This document shows, piece after piece, positions 56,301-64,000 of a DNA stretch of 64,000 bases. The notes below the pieces were generated by a model that was not told the origin of the DNA, ran no database searches, and worked only from the letters and a program-made list of their open reading frames with translations. The DNA lies in assembly GCA_003586115.2 (NCBI GenBank), contig QVOM02000091.1, forward strand, positions 1,935,731 through 1,999,730. Direction: 5' to 3'. The translations under genes and the position numbers were made by a program. The first letter of the stretch is position 1. Each line of letters begins with the position of its first letter. The stretch comes from Salvator merianae (lineage: Eukaryota; Chordata; Lepidosauria; Squamata; Teiidae).

Positions 56301-59300
56301 ATGCAGGGATCGTCAGCCGGTACAATTTGGACTTACAGGCCATGATCAGATGGCCTTAGTGAGGCAACAGGCGTACACACGTGTGGGTCCCATGAGTGTG
56401 TGCGCCTATCCTCCGTGCTGTGTCACTGAGACGTGGGAAAGCATGGGAGGGGAGAGTATAGGATACTGCACTCTCTGTGTGCTTTGACCGTGCTCCCTCC
56501 CTGCTGTTCCTGATTAGACGTCCATCCAATGCCCTTTACCAGCACAGCTGCCAAGCAGTCAACCAAAATGACACACAGGGTGATGATGTTTGGCCATGTT
56601 TGAGGGTGTAGATCAAGCTGTACATCTGGGCACAATTCGGAAGTACAGACACAATAAGGTGGGGGACAGACCTCAGGAGGGGCCTCCCACTTTAGGGTCA
56701 GGGACCGCCACTTTCGGTGGCCTGTCTGATCACAACCACAGTTGGAGTACCCCTCTGCCAGGGTGAGAACATGCTGAGATGGTCTGCTTCTGGAGACTTA
56801 GAGAATCTGAATGATTCCTGAATGCTCTGGGGAATTTTCCAGTGAGCGCAGATGGTGATCCTGTCAAGCTTCTGCTGTCCCTGTAGAACTGTGAGATGAA
56901 CAGGTCTTTCTTCACGATCACTCCCAAGTGATTATCATTGCTGTGGAACCGTAGAGTGCCTTTAGTATTCTAGGGAGCTGTTGGCTGCTGAATCTGGAAA
57001 ATCAATATTTAGAACACAAATGATACAAACCCTATTGTGAGTCTGATCAAGCACGGGGTAGAGCACCTCCTCATGCAGCGAAAATAAATTACTTCTCTGC
57101 TAGCACTGCATCCTCAAGTAGACATCCAGCAGAGGTTTTTCTGGATGACAAATGGCCCAACAACATCAGGTTGGAGGAGGGAAGGCCTGTTTGCCATCAG
57201 AGACCTGCTGTGAGGAATTTGTGAGGACAAATTCTCACAGATCAGCATGGAATTGGATGTCACAATTAAGAACAGTCTGATGGAAGGGTCCAGAGAACAA
57301 TCTGGTCTGCTTACTTTGGCTCTATTTAAGTTGTAGTGGTCTAAAGATGTAAAAGAAGTGTTTGCTAAGGTCCAGCCAACCATATGATCCCTTAGCCCAT
57401 ATCCATTTTGCATGATAAAGGCTAGTGGGTTCAGGGACTGATGAGTTCCTCCTTGAGGGAGAGGTGTTTAAAGAGTCACCAGTGTTCAACCTTCTCAAGA
57501 GGACCTCCTTGGACCTTGAGGTGTTAAACTACAACCTGGTTGGAGTCATACCCTTCTTGGGCCAGGTACTAGAGAAACTGGTGGCTATTCAAATTCAGGC
57601 ATGCTTGGAATGAGCAGGTTGAATTGGGTCCAGATAATCTGGCTTTACAGCTAGGTATAGCACTGGAATTGCCTTGATTGCCCTAGTTGGTGACCTTTAT
57701 TGGGAGAGATACAGGGGTGTTAAACTCTACTGGTTCTCCTTGGTCTTTCAGAGCATTTAATACCCTCAAACATGATATCCCTCTGGAAGGGTTGTAGGGT
57801 TTAAGAGTTGGAGACACTGCACTGAGGTGGTTCTGCTGTTGTCCCAAAACCAATACCAGAGAGTAGATTTGGGAGATTTTCATTTGACACCCTAGGAAAG
57901 AACTTCCTGTTCTGGCTGGTTTACCAGCTGTGACCCTTTCAGGGCAGTTGTGACTTGGCCAAGCTCATGCATGCTCTGGTAACATCCAGACTGGATTACT
58001 GCAATGCGTTCTTTGTAGGGCTGCCCTTGAAGACAGTTTGGAAGCTGTAACTAGTGCAGAATACAGCAGCGTAGCTGTTGATAGGTCCTCCTGGCCAGAT
58101 ACATACCAAGGGAATCTTAAAAGAATTGCACTGGATGCCAAATTTACTACTGATCCCAATTCAAGCTTTTAACTTGGACTTACAAAGCTCTAAATAACTT
58201 GGTCCCCAGATACCTAAAGGAGCACCTCCTCCCATACAGATCTGCTTGTGCATTAGGATCAGCTGTAAACACCCTGGGCCTTTCTGCACTTGGACTTATT
58301 CCAGATTATATCTCAGAATAGAGACCTGCCATCTGCATGCTAGTGCAGGCTATGGTAGGCCCTGGGCAAGACCTTTCATAGTTTGCACTCGCATGTGGAT
58401 GGCAGGTCCCTATTCCAGGATATAATCCGCAATAAGGCCAAGTGCAGAAAGGGCCCCTCTTACCAGTGCCACCACCACTCCAGGCATGAGAACCATGGGA
58501 GGGCCTTTTTTGTGGTAGCCTCCAAGCTGTGGAGTGGCCTGCTGTCTGAGGTCCATGAAGCACCATCATTCTGTCCGTTCAAGTGGTTGGTGAAAATGTA
58601 TTTCTTTACCCAAGCCTTTGGCTAAAGAAGGAATTATTTTCTTTATCCGTGCACTGCGGTGCTTTCATCTGTTTTTAATGTCACTTTTACATATTTTGAA
58701 AAAAAAAATGTAAACTGCCCTGAGGAGAGGAAACCTTGACAGTAATGGTTATTTATAGTGAATAAAAGAGTTGTGCTAGAAATGCCCTATTGGATCATGC
58801 CAGTGATCCTTCTAGTCCAGCAGCCCGTACTTGCCATAACCGGTCAGTTGCCCATGGGAAGTCTGTATGCAGGACGCAAATTCAGCCACAGTCCCCTTCT
58901 AGAACCCAGCAAGGCTAGTTTTCTCCTATCAGGAATTGCTTCTGTCCAGAAGCAGCTCTGTGTCAACAGACTTCTTAGATGATTGAGTGCAGCAGCCATT
59001 TTGTGAAAGGATAACGTCCTGTTCTGAAGTTGGCCCAGTGATGCTTTTTATGGGGAAGAAAAATGACATGTCAGACGGTTGCAGCTGGCACAGAGCATGT
59101 TTTTCATTGTGGGTCAATTTGCATGCAAGATTCACATCCCCTCTTAATGGTATTCTTTAAAAAAAAATGATTTGTGAATTCCAATGTTACACATACCCCC
59201 ATTACCCACCCACCCACCCCCGCAGGCAAAGGCAAAGAAATTTTAAAATTCTAACAGGGATGATTAGAATTGCAAGTGTCTCCTCATTACTTACGTAGGA

Positions 59301-62300
59301 ACAATTTACAAATAAAGATTTTATTCCAACATTGCAATACTGCATCCTTCGGAATAATCATCATCCCAGGGCCGTAATTCACGTACGCATTAAGTGTTTG
59401 GGTGGCTTCCAGACTTGTCCTGCTTTATGCACTTTAAGCACTAATTGCTTCCATTTCTTTTCAAAATTCTTCTCTCTTGTTCAAATCATTTATTTATTCC
59501 CTTTTCTAGCATACATGATGTACTCCATAGAAACCATTTCCCATAGATGTTTATACCAATTCTCAATATTCCAATCGTTGGCTTAATGGTGTTGTTGATG
59601 CCCCTACAATAGCAATAGCAGTCCAATATTGCACTTTGTTCTGCATTGTTCCAGCTGCCTGTGTCTGTCTTAGGCACCATGAAGCAGTGTTCATACACAG
59701 TAAAAAAAAAAATAGAAAAATAGAAAAAGCATCTACGAGACAGCTCAGAGGTCACTTAGAGGCAGTTAGCAGGTGGGATCATTCACAAGCCAGTCTGTCC
59801 CTCTCCCCTCTCACGAACATTCTAGATTTCCCATCCCCCCTCATGAACATTCTAGTCTGCCCCTCCCCCTCATGAACATTCTAGTTTGCCCCTCCCCCCC
59901 AAGAACATTCTAGGCTGGAAAAGGTGGATTAGAGGTGGGATGAAAACTCAAGGGCCATGCCCTACAGTCTATAAGACACTTTAGAGCTGTTTTTATCTTT
60001 GCAATATGTGGACCCAGCCTGAAATATTATGGGACATTCCAATGGCAGCTGCCAGCCTCCTCTGGGTGCTTCCAAGACCTCTATGTAAGGCGAAGAAGAA
60101 GAAGAAGAAGAACTTGGTTTTTATACCCCGCTTTTCTCGGCCGAAGCTAACTCAAAGCGGCTTACAAGGTTATTTTTGCCCGAAGGCGTACATCTATCTA
60201 TCTTCTGCATCACACAATGTGATGCTCCCTATTTATCTACTTGCAATTACTTGCTTTCGAACAGCTAGGTTGGCTGGAGCTAGAGGCCAGTAGAGGGCGC
60301 TCATCCCCTCTACACGGCAGACAGGGGCCTTGAACTCCGATCCTCCTATTGAAAGATCAGTGCCTTAGCCTTCTGCACCACCGTGTGAAGGAGGTGAGCA
60401 GTAAAGTGGTTTGCTTTGTCTCTTCTCAAACCAGGGGTCGGCCTTTTCAAGCAAGCCAACAGGAGCAGATTTTTGAAGAAAAGGCTTGAAACACCTTCAC
60501 ATGCTTTATTTGCAGAGTTGGTTTTCTTCAGTGCTGTATGTTGGTCATCATTCTGTTTAAAGTTTAATTTCTTTGTCTTGGTGCCTACAGGATTATCTTC
60601 ACTCTCTGGGGAAAGCTCGAACTGCCCAGGTTCAGAAGGATGCCAGGATTGGAGAAGCTGAAGCCAAGAGGGATGCTGGGATCAAGGTGAGCTCTGGAAC
60701 TCTCTTAAAATTCACTATCCAAAGTGTGAGTGAGGGCCTGTTCGCACTAGCTGGCCTGCTATGGTATGGTGTGATACAGTATAGTAATACTATATCAGGC
60801 TGGTAAAGTTCAGGCTTTGGTGGCAGCCATCTGCGCTTTGCATGCTGGAAAAGTCCCATCCTGGGCCAGTAGCACTTGAAGTGTGGATGGGCAGGGCAGG
60901 TTACACCGGATTGCCTTGGCAACATCCATAGCAACATCCAGCACGCCCCTGGATGTTGCCATGGTGATCGAGATGTTGCATGCGACTGTGCAGCCACAGT
61001 TATGCTGCCATGCCCACTTGACGTGTCACACCCAGAAGAGGGTGCACACACTGCTGACCATGAGTGATCCAGACGCTCCCGCTCACGTGTGGACTCCTTT
61101 TTAGCAGTCCACCGCTGGATGGCTCCAGGACAGCCTGTGGCAACTTCTGGAGGGCCGCCATGGCTCCCCAGTGCAGACAGGGCTTACCAGTGAGCGGACC
61201 GGTGCTCACTACAAGGCAAACTGGCCCTGAATCTCTCCCGCTGATCTAGGATATTTGTTAGACGTGTGTGGTGGGTTCAAGTGTCCCCAAAGTGCTACAT
61301 TTTGTGGGAGTAGGGGGAAGGTTTCATACTATCTGCTTTTGAGACTACAGCAGATGGCATGAAACTCCTCTGCTCAGATGAGACAGTTTGCAGTGGCTTG
61401 GTTTAGTTTGAATAGCCAGACGACGAAGCCAGGGAGACATCAGTCAGGCATGTTGCAAGTGTTGATGGCACTAAGGCTTCCCCCAACTTCCCAGAGCAAC
61501 AAAATGTGGCAATTATGTAATAGTCATTCTTGGTTCTGTGCTTGTTCTTACCTTTCCTTACTGTGAAGAAGGCCACCAGATAGATGAACATAGCTGGATA
61601 AAGTTGACTGCATCTGAGTTGAATGGGCAGACGCCATTCCTTAATCTCCCAGCTATCTGATGTGGAATTGTGATGCTTTCCATAGCTGACCCTCCGGTGT
61701 CAAAGCAGGAATAGTAGTGTGTGTGGCTGTGGCTGTGTATGTCAAAGGGTGAGGTTTAATTTCGCCCCTCTTGAGTGCTTCTAAAACAGTGTAGGGTTTT
61801 CCTAGCATTCAGCTGAATAGCAAGAAAAATGTGATGGGAGGTGGGGAAAAGAGTGACAGGTGAGTGTGACTGGATAACTGTGAGAGGCATGTTTGGAAGA
61901 TGGTGTTTAGAAAAGTTCTTATCTGAAGCTGTAGCTGATGTGACCCTTAACTACAAAGGCTAGGGATCATGGGAGCTGTAGTCCAAAAAAAGGAAAGGGA
62001 TCATGGGAGCTGTAGTCCAAAAAGGGATGTTTTCAAAAGTGGATGTGTAAGTTAATGGACATGTCTACAGGTATGCAAGCACCCCCTTCCAGGTTCTCCT
62101 GCCTGTATGAGGCCCAGATGTTTGGAATATTGTCATCATCCGTATAACTCCCATCCTTTGAATTCATAAGAACACAAGGTGGTCACTGCACCTCAGAAGA
62201 AATATTGTGGAACTGGAAAGAGGACGAAAAGGGGCAACCCAAATGATCAGAGGGCAAGAACACCTGCCATGTGAGATCACATTATAATATCTAGGCCTCT

Positions 62301-63122
62301 TCAGCCTTGAAAGGTGGCTTTAGAGGTGACCTGACTGAAGTATATAAAACCATTTTCTCTGTCCTACTATACTAGAACCAAGGAGCACTCTATGAAGCTG
62401 GTGAGCAAGAAAGTTAGGCCTGATAAGGAGATATATTTTTTCACCCGAATCATTGGTCTGTGCAATTTATTACCTGAGGAATGCAGTGATGGCCATTAGC
62501 CTGAATAGCTTTAAGAAAGGGTTAGACAAATTCACAGACAACCAGTGTATTAGTGGCTACTATAATGGATGCTTAGATACTATCTCCAGGTTGGAGAAAC
62601 ACACAGGATGCCTCTAAAGTCTGTTTGCAGAGAGTTGAGAGCAAGTAAAGATTTTCCCTTTATCTTCTGCTTGAGAAACCCAGAAGCCATTGGTGGGCCA
62701 CTGTGTGAGACAGGATGCTGGACTAGATAGGCTGTGGCCTGATCCACCAAGGCCCCACTTACGTTCTTATATTCTAACTGTCTTGTTCTGGTTCACTTCA
62801 TTATTTCCCCTCACTCACCTCTATCTGCTTCACCTTGAATTGAAAGACTTTACCTCTGTTGCTGTTTCAGGTCTTTTTTTCAGTCTCATAAACTAATTGT
62901 GCACTATCTTTGCCCTGTTATTCGTCTGCTTGACTGCTTGGCTTATTTGTTGCCCATCTCAATTTGTAGGAAGCAAATGCTAAGCAGGAGAAACTGTCTG
63001 CTCAGTACCTGAATGAAATTGAAATGGCCAAGGCACAACGGGACTATGAGCTGAAGAAAGCGTCGTACGATATTGAGGTGAACACGAGGAAAGCAGAGTC
63101 CGACTTGGCCTACCAGCTTCAG
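44337..63122 (+). CDS. FLOT1: FLOT1 (flotillin-1), N-terminal 241 residues, 3' end outside window
   Basis: Flotillin-1 is a peripheral protein on the cytoplasmic face of membranes; it forms hetero-oligomers with flotillin-2 and scaffolds lipid microdomains in endocytosis and signalling. Coding exons are 44337-44379, 45351-45426, 51848-51938, 53162-53305, 54213-54332, 60591-60686 and 62970-63122. All have GT-AG junctions and compatible phases (1, 2, then 0 throughout), giving 241 residues with no stop. The product follows human FLOT1 almost residue for residue: start [15 protein letters not shown], palmitoylation site Cys34, the SPFH/PHB domain across about residues 1-185, Tyr160 (the Src-family site in mammals) in DYLHSL, and the beginning of the Ala/Glu/Lys-rich coiled coil (EANAKQEK onward). 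Human FLOT1 has 427 residues, so about 186 remain downstream. A non-coding first exon ends at 42060. IER3 lies upstream in the same orientation, as in human. Confidence 0.97.
44655..44928 (+). mobile_element. L2-type LINE 3' end
   Basis: 'atactatggaatagtctacc', 'gatgcatctattcatccttgcc', 'ctgccctgaggccttccagaatagggcaggataaa' in sections, then (AAAT)n. Lies in the intron after FLOT1 coding exon 1. Confidence 0.8.
45351..45426 (+). CDS. FLOT1: FLOT1 coding exon 2
   Basis: Residues 15-40 ([20 protein letters not shown], then IQQIQR), with the palmitoylated Cys34 conserved. The acceptor is ttttctctcag and the donor GTGAGT at 45427. The exon leaves two bases of the Arg40 codon. Confidence 0.95.
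45647..45948 (-). mobile_element. tRNA-derived SINE with (GAA)n tail, Sauria-SINE-like
   Basis: Read on the minus strand: head with A box tggcgcagaagg, a B-box-like gagttc region, a body ending 'aaagcggggtataaaaaccaa', and a (CTT)n tail. The 3' ending resembles Sauria SINEs. Carries a CTCF consensus match at 45844-45858. Confidence 0.85.
45844..45858 (+). promoter_or_regulatory. CTCF consensus match inside a SINE, FLOT1 intron
   Basis: ccagtagagggcgct fits the CTCF core at all positions. It lies within the tRNA-derived SINE at 45647-45948, in the same strand orientation as the promoter match. Confidence 0.55.
45955..46205 (+). mobile_element. LINE C-terminal fragment, RTE/BovB- or L2-like
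   Basis: Same region as 30174-30539 but on the plus strand: 'aagctcaagtactttggccata', 'gaagacaagactcgttgga', and the ending 'cacaaagagttggacacaac'. It directly abuts the SINE head. Confidence 0.75.
46672..47024. mobile_element. Palindromic MITE (family B) carrying an insertion, TSD TTA
   Basis: Termini ggctgcatccagacattgct and acatctggatgcagcc, flanked by TTA at 46669-46671 and 47025-47027. Palindromic core 'ccactatatttggatattcc ... ggatatccaaatatagtgg'. The right arm is interrupted by the insert at 46791-46997. Confidence 0.85.
46791..46997 (-). mobile_element. 207-bp insertion with (TTG)n tail and 8-bp TSD
   Basis: Exact ataaataa repeats at 46783-46790 and 46998-47005 flank it. The (CAA)n at its left end is a (TTG)n tail if the insert lies on the minus strand, so it is probably a LINE-mobilised piece. 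Confidence 0.65.
47395..47605 (-). mobile_element. tRNA-derived SINE, reverse, full length
   Basis: 'gttcggtaccactcagtcatgg' tail, 'gcagttttcttggcagagata' body, 'gggatcaaaccagcaacctc' B-box region, ending 'ccactgagctacaggccc' head. Confidence 0.85.
47890..48395 (+). mobile_element. L2-type LINE RT fragment and 3' end
   Basis: Translation reads [20 protein letters not shown] then [16 protein letters not shown]: the catalytic YADD-type box and the NP(D)K motif. The later tail ('gagctaccttgagaccttttgga' and (AAAT)n) is at about 48335-48395. Confidence 0.8.
48555..49110 (-). mobile_element. CR1-like LINE 3' fragment, reverse
   Basis: 'ataagaacataacaggaggcc', 'ctccctgcaaacgacctttagaa', then the reverse coding end ('gattttatatacttcagtcagtccacctctt'). 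Confidence 0.8.
49290..49730 (+). mobile_element. L1 ORF2 C-terminal fragment
   Basis: Frameshifted translation gives [37 protein letters not shown] and IQQFWTETL, the L1 C-terminal Cys/His region (CWxC ... HxxWxCP). Confidence 0.75.
49731..50090. other. Unassigned FLOT1 intron sequence
   Basis: Nothing recognisable seen. Confidence 0.35.
50094..50802. mobile_element. Family E MITE interrupted by a family D element
   Basis: The family-E left half ('ccttttctagcctagaatgt', 'ggggggaggggcacactgg') stops near 50252 and its right half ('cctcagatgtgctttttt', 'gtgaacaatcccacct') resumes near 50669. Between them is a family D element with the hairpin 'ttatgttgggattgccatag ... ggcaatcccaacatagcccc'. 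Confidence 0.7.
50803..51450. other. Unassigned FLOT1 intron sequence
   Basis: A short frame at 51111-51416 has no recognised family. Nothing else seen. Confidence 0.35.
51451..51629. mobile_element. Palindromic MITE (family C), TSD TAG
   Basis: Termini ggccctttctgcagtaggcc and gccgagtgcagaaacagcc, with TAG at 51448-51450 and 51630-51632. It lies 219 bases upstream of FLOT1 coding exon 3. Confidence 0.82.
51848..51938 (+). CDS. FLOT1: FLOT1 coding exon 3
   Basis: Residues 40-70 ([20 protein letters not shown], then [10 protein letters not shown]), a core part of the SPFH domain. It follows a 6.4 kb intron. The acceptor is cccctcag and the donor GTAAGA; the exon ends in phase 0. Confidence 0.95.
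51939..52429. other. Unassigned FLOT1 intron sequence
   Basis: Nothing recognisable seen. Confidence 0.35.
52430..52995 (-). mobile_element. L1 ORF2 fragment, reverse
   Basis: On the minus strand near 52995-52915 the frames read CWHYGKRRG then [19 protein letters not shown] with one frameshift, the same L1 Cys/His segment as at 49.6 kb. The rest is AT-rich decayed ORF2. Confidence 0.65.
53162..53305 (+). CDS. FLOT1: FLOT1 coding exon 4
   Basis: Residues 71-118, from [10 protein letters not shown] to HMTVE, phase 0 at both ends. It lies after an acceptor with a long T tract, and the donor is GTGAGA. A hAT-type MITE begins only 33 bases downstream of the exon. Confidence 0.96.
53339..53537. 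mobile_element. hAT-type MITE, 199 bp, 8-bp TSD
   Basis: Termini cagtggtccccaacc and ggttggggacccctg. Target duplications ccctattg (53331-53338) and ccctgttg (53538-53545) differ at one base. The ends match the hAT/Charlie-type CAGGGGTCCCCAACC pattern. Confidence 0.9.
53815..54115 (+). mobile_element. CR1-like LINE 3' tail
   Basis: 'acaggtgtatcaatggctactagaatgg', 'catttgcagggagtcaagag' and 'ggactaaatgggct', ending 'ttacattcttatgttct'. It ends 98 bases upstream of FLOT1 coding exon 5. Confidence 0.82.
54213..54332 (+). CDS. FLOT1: FLOT1 coding exon 5
   Basis: Residues 119-158, from [10 protein letters not shown] to KDIHDDQ, 120 bases in phase 0. The acceptor is cttatcctgcag and the donor GTACTG. 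Essentially identical to mammalian flotillin-1 in this stretch. Confidence 0.96.
54410..54845 (-). mobile_element. L2-type LINE 3' end, reverse
   Basis: 'ctgttctatacccaaaggtctcagggcgagtcac', 'tagtc-ttctcagctaccactgagaa' and the minus-strand reading [15 protein letters not shown]. Confidence 0.8.
54846..55782. other. Unassigned FLOT1 intron sequence
   Basis: Phrases 'tgtcaaactgcagtttgtaac' (about 55275) and 'gttacgagctgcagttcgaca' (about 55637) are inverted relatives, so a degraded foldback element is likely. No gene seen. Confidence 0.4.
55783..56183 (-). mobile_element. CR1 LINE C-terminal and 3' end, reverse
   Basis: Minus strand: [21 protein letters not shown] ... [20 protein letters not shown], then the tail 'cccttccaactctatgattc' read in reverse at 55783-55810. 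The frame 56180-55854 is still open. Confidence 0.93.
56330..56726. mobile_element. TIR element, ~395 bp
   Basis: Termini ggccatgatcagatggcc and ggcctgtctgatcacaacc, with ACA on both sides (cttaca / acag). A single copy here, so the family is not confirmed. Confidence 0.55.
56727..57414. other. Unassigned FLOT1 intron sequence
   Basis: May include further decayed L2 coding sequence toward its right end; nothing firm. Confidence 0.35.
57415..58770 (+). mobile_element. L2-type LINE, RT region to 3' end, split by a MITE
   Basis: Readable motifs: [29 protein letters not shown] (57501-57590, frame at 57425-57613), [25 protein letters not shown] near 57975-58045, and the tail 'ctgccctgaggagaggaaa' at about 58715. 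Interrupted at 58276-58455 by a family C MITE. The longest L2 copy in the window. Confidence 0.85.
58276..58455. mobile_element. Palindromic MITE (family C) inside an L2 copy
   Basis: Termini gggcctttctgcacttgg and ccaagtgcagaaagggcc, with the 3-base repeat CCT at 58273-58275 and 58456-58458. Confidence 0.85.
58775..58950 (-). mobile_element. CR1-like LINE tail, reverse
   Basis: 'gaaatgccctattggatcatgc', 'ttctagtccagcagcc' and 'gcccatgggaagtctgt' match reverse CR1-type tails. Confidence 0.6.
58951..59665. other. Unassigned FLOT1 intron sequence
   Basis: A short (CCCA)n tract lies near 59205. No gene or confident repeat. Confidence 0.35.
59670..60019. mobile_element. Family E MITE with internal 29-30 bp tandem expansion
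   Basis: Family-E core with four tandem copies of a unit ending gaacattctag (ends at 59825, 59855, 59884 and 59913), where other copies have one. Confidence 0.7.
60088..60385 (-). mobile_element. tRNA-derived SINE with (GAA)n tail, Sauria-SINE-like
   Basis: Second copy of the family at 45647-45948, same orientation, with only scattered differences. The CTCF consensus match is at 60287-60301. Confidence 0.85.
60287..60301 (+). promoter_or_regulatory. CTCF consensus match inside a second copy of the same SINE
   Basis: The same 15-base motif occurs at the same internal position in the SINE copy at 60088-60385, about 290 bases upstream of FLOT1 coding exon 6. Confidence 0.55.
60591..60686 (+). 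CDS. FLOT1: FLOT1 coding exon 6
   Basis: Residues 159-190, from [10 protein letters not shown] to RDAGIK, 96 bases in phase 0, including Tyr160. It follows a 6.3 kb repeat-filled intron. The donor is GTGAGC. Confidence 0.96.
60734..61227. mobile_element. Non-autonomous TIR element (family A), 494 bp, TSD TGA
   Basis: Termini gggcctgttcgcact and ...caaactggccc, with TGA at 60731-60733 and 61228-61230. It begins 47 bases after FLOT1 coding exon 6. Confidence 0.75.
61228..62165. other. Unassigned FLOT1 intron sequence with a small tandem repeat
   Basis: A 34-base step duplication (gggatcatgggagctgtagt at 61963 and 61997) is the only structure seen. Confidence 0.45.
62170..62775 (+). mobile_element. 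CR1-like LINE 3' fragment
   Basis: The same layout as 2860-3405: 'ggcctcttcagccttgaaagg', 'gagcactctatgaagctgg', 'tagtggctactataatgg' and 'ggactagataggctgtggcc'. Confidence 0.8.
62970..63122 (+). CDS. FLOT1: FLOT1 coding exon 7 (last in window)
   Basis: Residues 191-241, from [10 protein letters not shown] to LAYQLQ, 153 bases in phase 0. This is the start of the flotillin coiled coil. The acceptor is aatttgtag and the donor GTGAGG. Later exons are outside the window. Confidence 0.96.
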
Positions 63123-63519
63123 GTGAGGCCCACATGAATTATGGGTGGGGAAGATACATCCACATATCACTTGAACTGTCTTCTTGAGGTTCGTTGTAGT
63201 CTAAATGTTTTTGAGAAGTTTAAAATTTGGCTTGACTCCAAAGGCTGCTTATCAATCTTTTAGAAAATGCCAACCAAGAAAGCAATGCACAATTGCTTTC
63301 TAAATATTCGTGGTAGACCACAGTCTTGTGTATAAAGATCTATATGAAAGTTATATTCTGTTTCCTAGTCCAGAGCAGATATATTCTTCAAATGTTGTCC
63401 TGAAAGGAGCCATGCTTAAATTCCCACTGGACTTTGGAGTCTTCCTGGAGTCTGATACAGCATTTGTTTTGGCTCACTACAGTTAGATTAGCCACAGTTT
63501 TGTCTCTGATGAAAGGGTA
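63123..63519. other. FLOT1 intron after coding exon 7
   Basis: No repeat or gene identified between the donor at 63123 and the CR1-like tail that follows. Confidence 0.4.
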
Positions 63520-63524
63520 AGCAA

Positions 63525-63645
63525 AAAAAATTCATAAGAAATACTCGGTGGCCCATTATGTGCAGCAGCCTGTTCTCAGAGTGAAAACCAGTTGCTTGTG
63601 GAAGCCCACAAACAGAACCTAAGGGCATATCTTGCCCTGTTCATG
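63525..63645 (-). mobile_element. CR1-like LINE tail, reverse
   Basis: 'cataagaaatactcggtggccc', 'cagcctgttctcagag' and 'ggaagcccacaaacag' match the reverse CR1-type tail. Confidence 0.6.
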
Positions 63646-63654
63646 GCCTCCAAG

Positions 63655-64000
63655 CAACTATCTAAAGGAATGCCTCCTATCTAAAGAAACACCTCCTCCC
63701 ATATAGACCTGCCCATGCCTTAAGATCTGCTGGGGAGGCCCTCTTGGCGATGCCACCCTCTTCAGTAAGGGGGTGGGGATGTGTGGGAGAGACTTCTCGG
63801 TGATAGCCCCCAGACTATGGAATATTTTCCCTTCTGAGGTGCATCAGACACCCTCATTGTATGTATTCAGACAGTTGGTGGAGATCCACCTCTTCACCCT
63901 GGCCTTTCCCTAAGGGAACAGCATGCCCTCCCCATGCAGACATGGTTATTGTTTTAGCTAATTTATTTTATCTGTTTTATAGTGATTTTATTGTGATTCC
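63655..64000 (+). mobile_element. L2-type LINE, C-terminal coding to 3' region, cut by window end
   Basis: 'ggaggccctcttggcgatgccacc', 'agcccccagactatggaa', 'gagatccacctcttcaccctggcctt' in sections, as at 20.7 kb. It runs off the window. Confidence 0.8.

Overview
The window is nuclear DNA from a vertebrate, most likely a squamate reptile such as a lizard or gecko. The evidence is two intron-containing vertebrate genes set in a dense field of CR1 and L2-type LINE fragments, L1 pieces, tRNA-derived SINEs (one type resembling Sauria SINEs), a LINE with an RTE/BovB- or L2-like C-terminal region, and many short foldback DNA transposons. Lineage is inferred from repeat content only; another lepidosaur such as tuatara is not excluded.

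Only two host protein-coding genes can be supported, both on the + strand. IER3 (immediate early response 3; coding exons 3870-4064 and 5262-5585) has a compact CCAAT/GC-box/TATA promoter just upstream, and an AU-rich 3' UTR ending at overlapping AATAAA signals near 6531-6540. FLOT1 (flotillin-1) has a CpG-rich promoter and a non-coding first exon ending at 42060. Its first seven coding exons lie between 44337 and 63122 and give 241 residues; the remainder lies beyond the window.

IER3 and FLOT1 are neighbours in the same order and orientation in the human MHC class I region, so this is the orthologous MHC-linked segment. The roughly 35 kb between them here is built almost entirely of mobile elements. 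I found no other gene in it.

Layout: 1-3.4 kb, repeats upstream of IER3; 3.4-6.6 kb, IER3; 6.6-41.7 kb, repeat-filled intergenic DNA with a nested foldback cluster (18.9-20.3 kb), a tandem SINE array (28.7-29.2 kb), a probable solo retroviral LTR (33.25-33.9 kb), a LINE remnant (35.2-36.7 kb) and a 1.19 kb TIR element inside an L2 copy (39.55-40.74 kb); 41.7-64 kb, FLOT1 with large introns full of SINEs, LINEs and MITEs.

The most distinctive structures are not genes. They are a near-palindrome of about 790 bp nested inside a 1.4 kb element; a group of non-autonomous elements that share exact 3-bp TNA target duplications; a SINE family whose two copies here each carry a full CTCF consensus match, in the same orientation as a third match at the FLOT1 promoter; and LINE and SINE copies multimerised at recurrent junctions. 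I saw no operon-like system, CRISPR array, functional tRNA or rRNA gene, or intact autonomous transposon.
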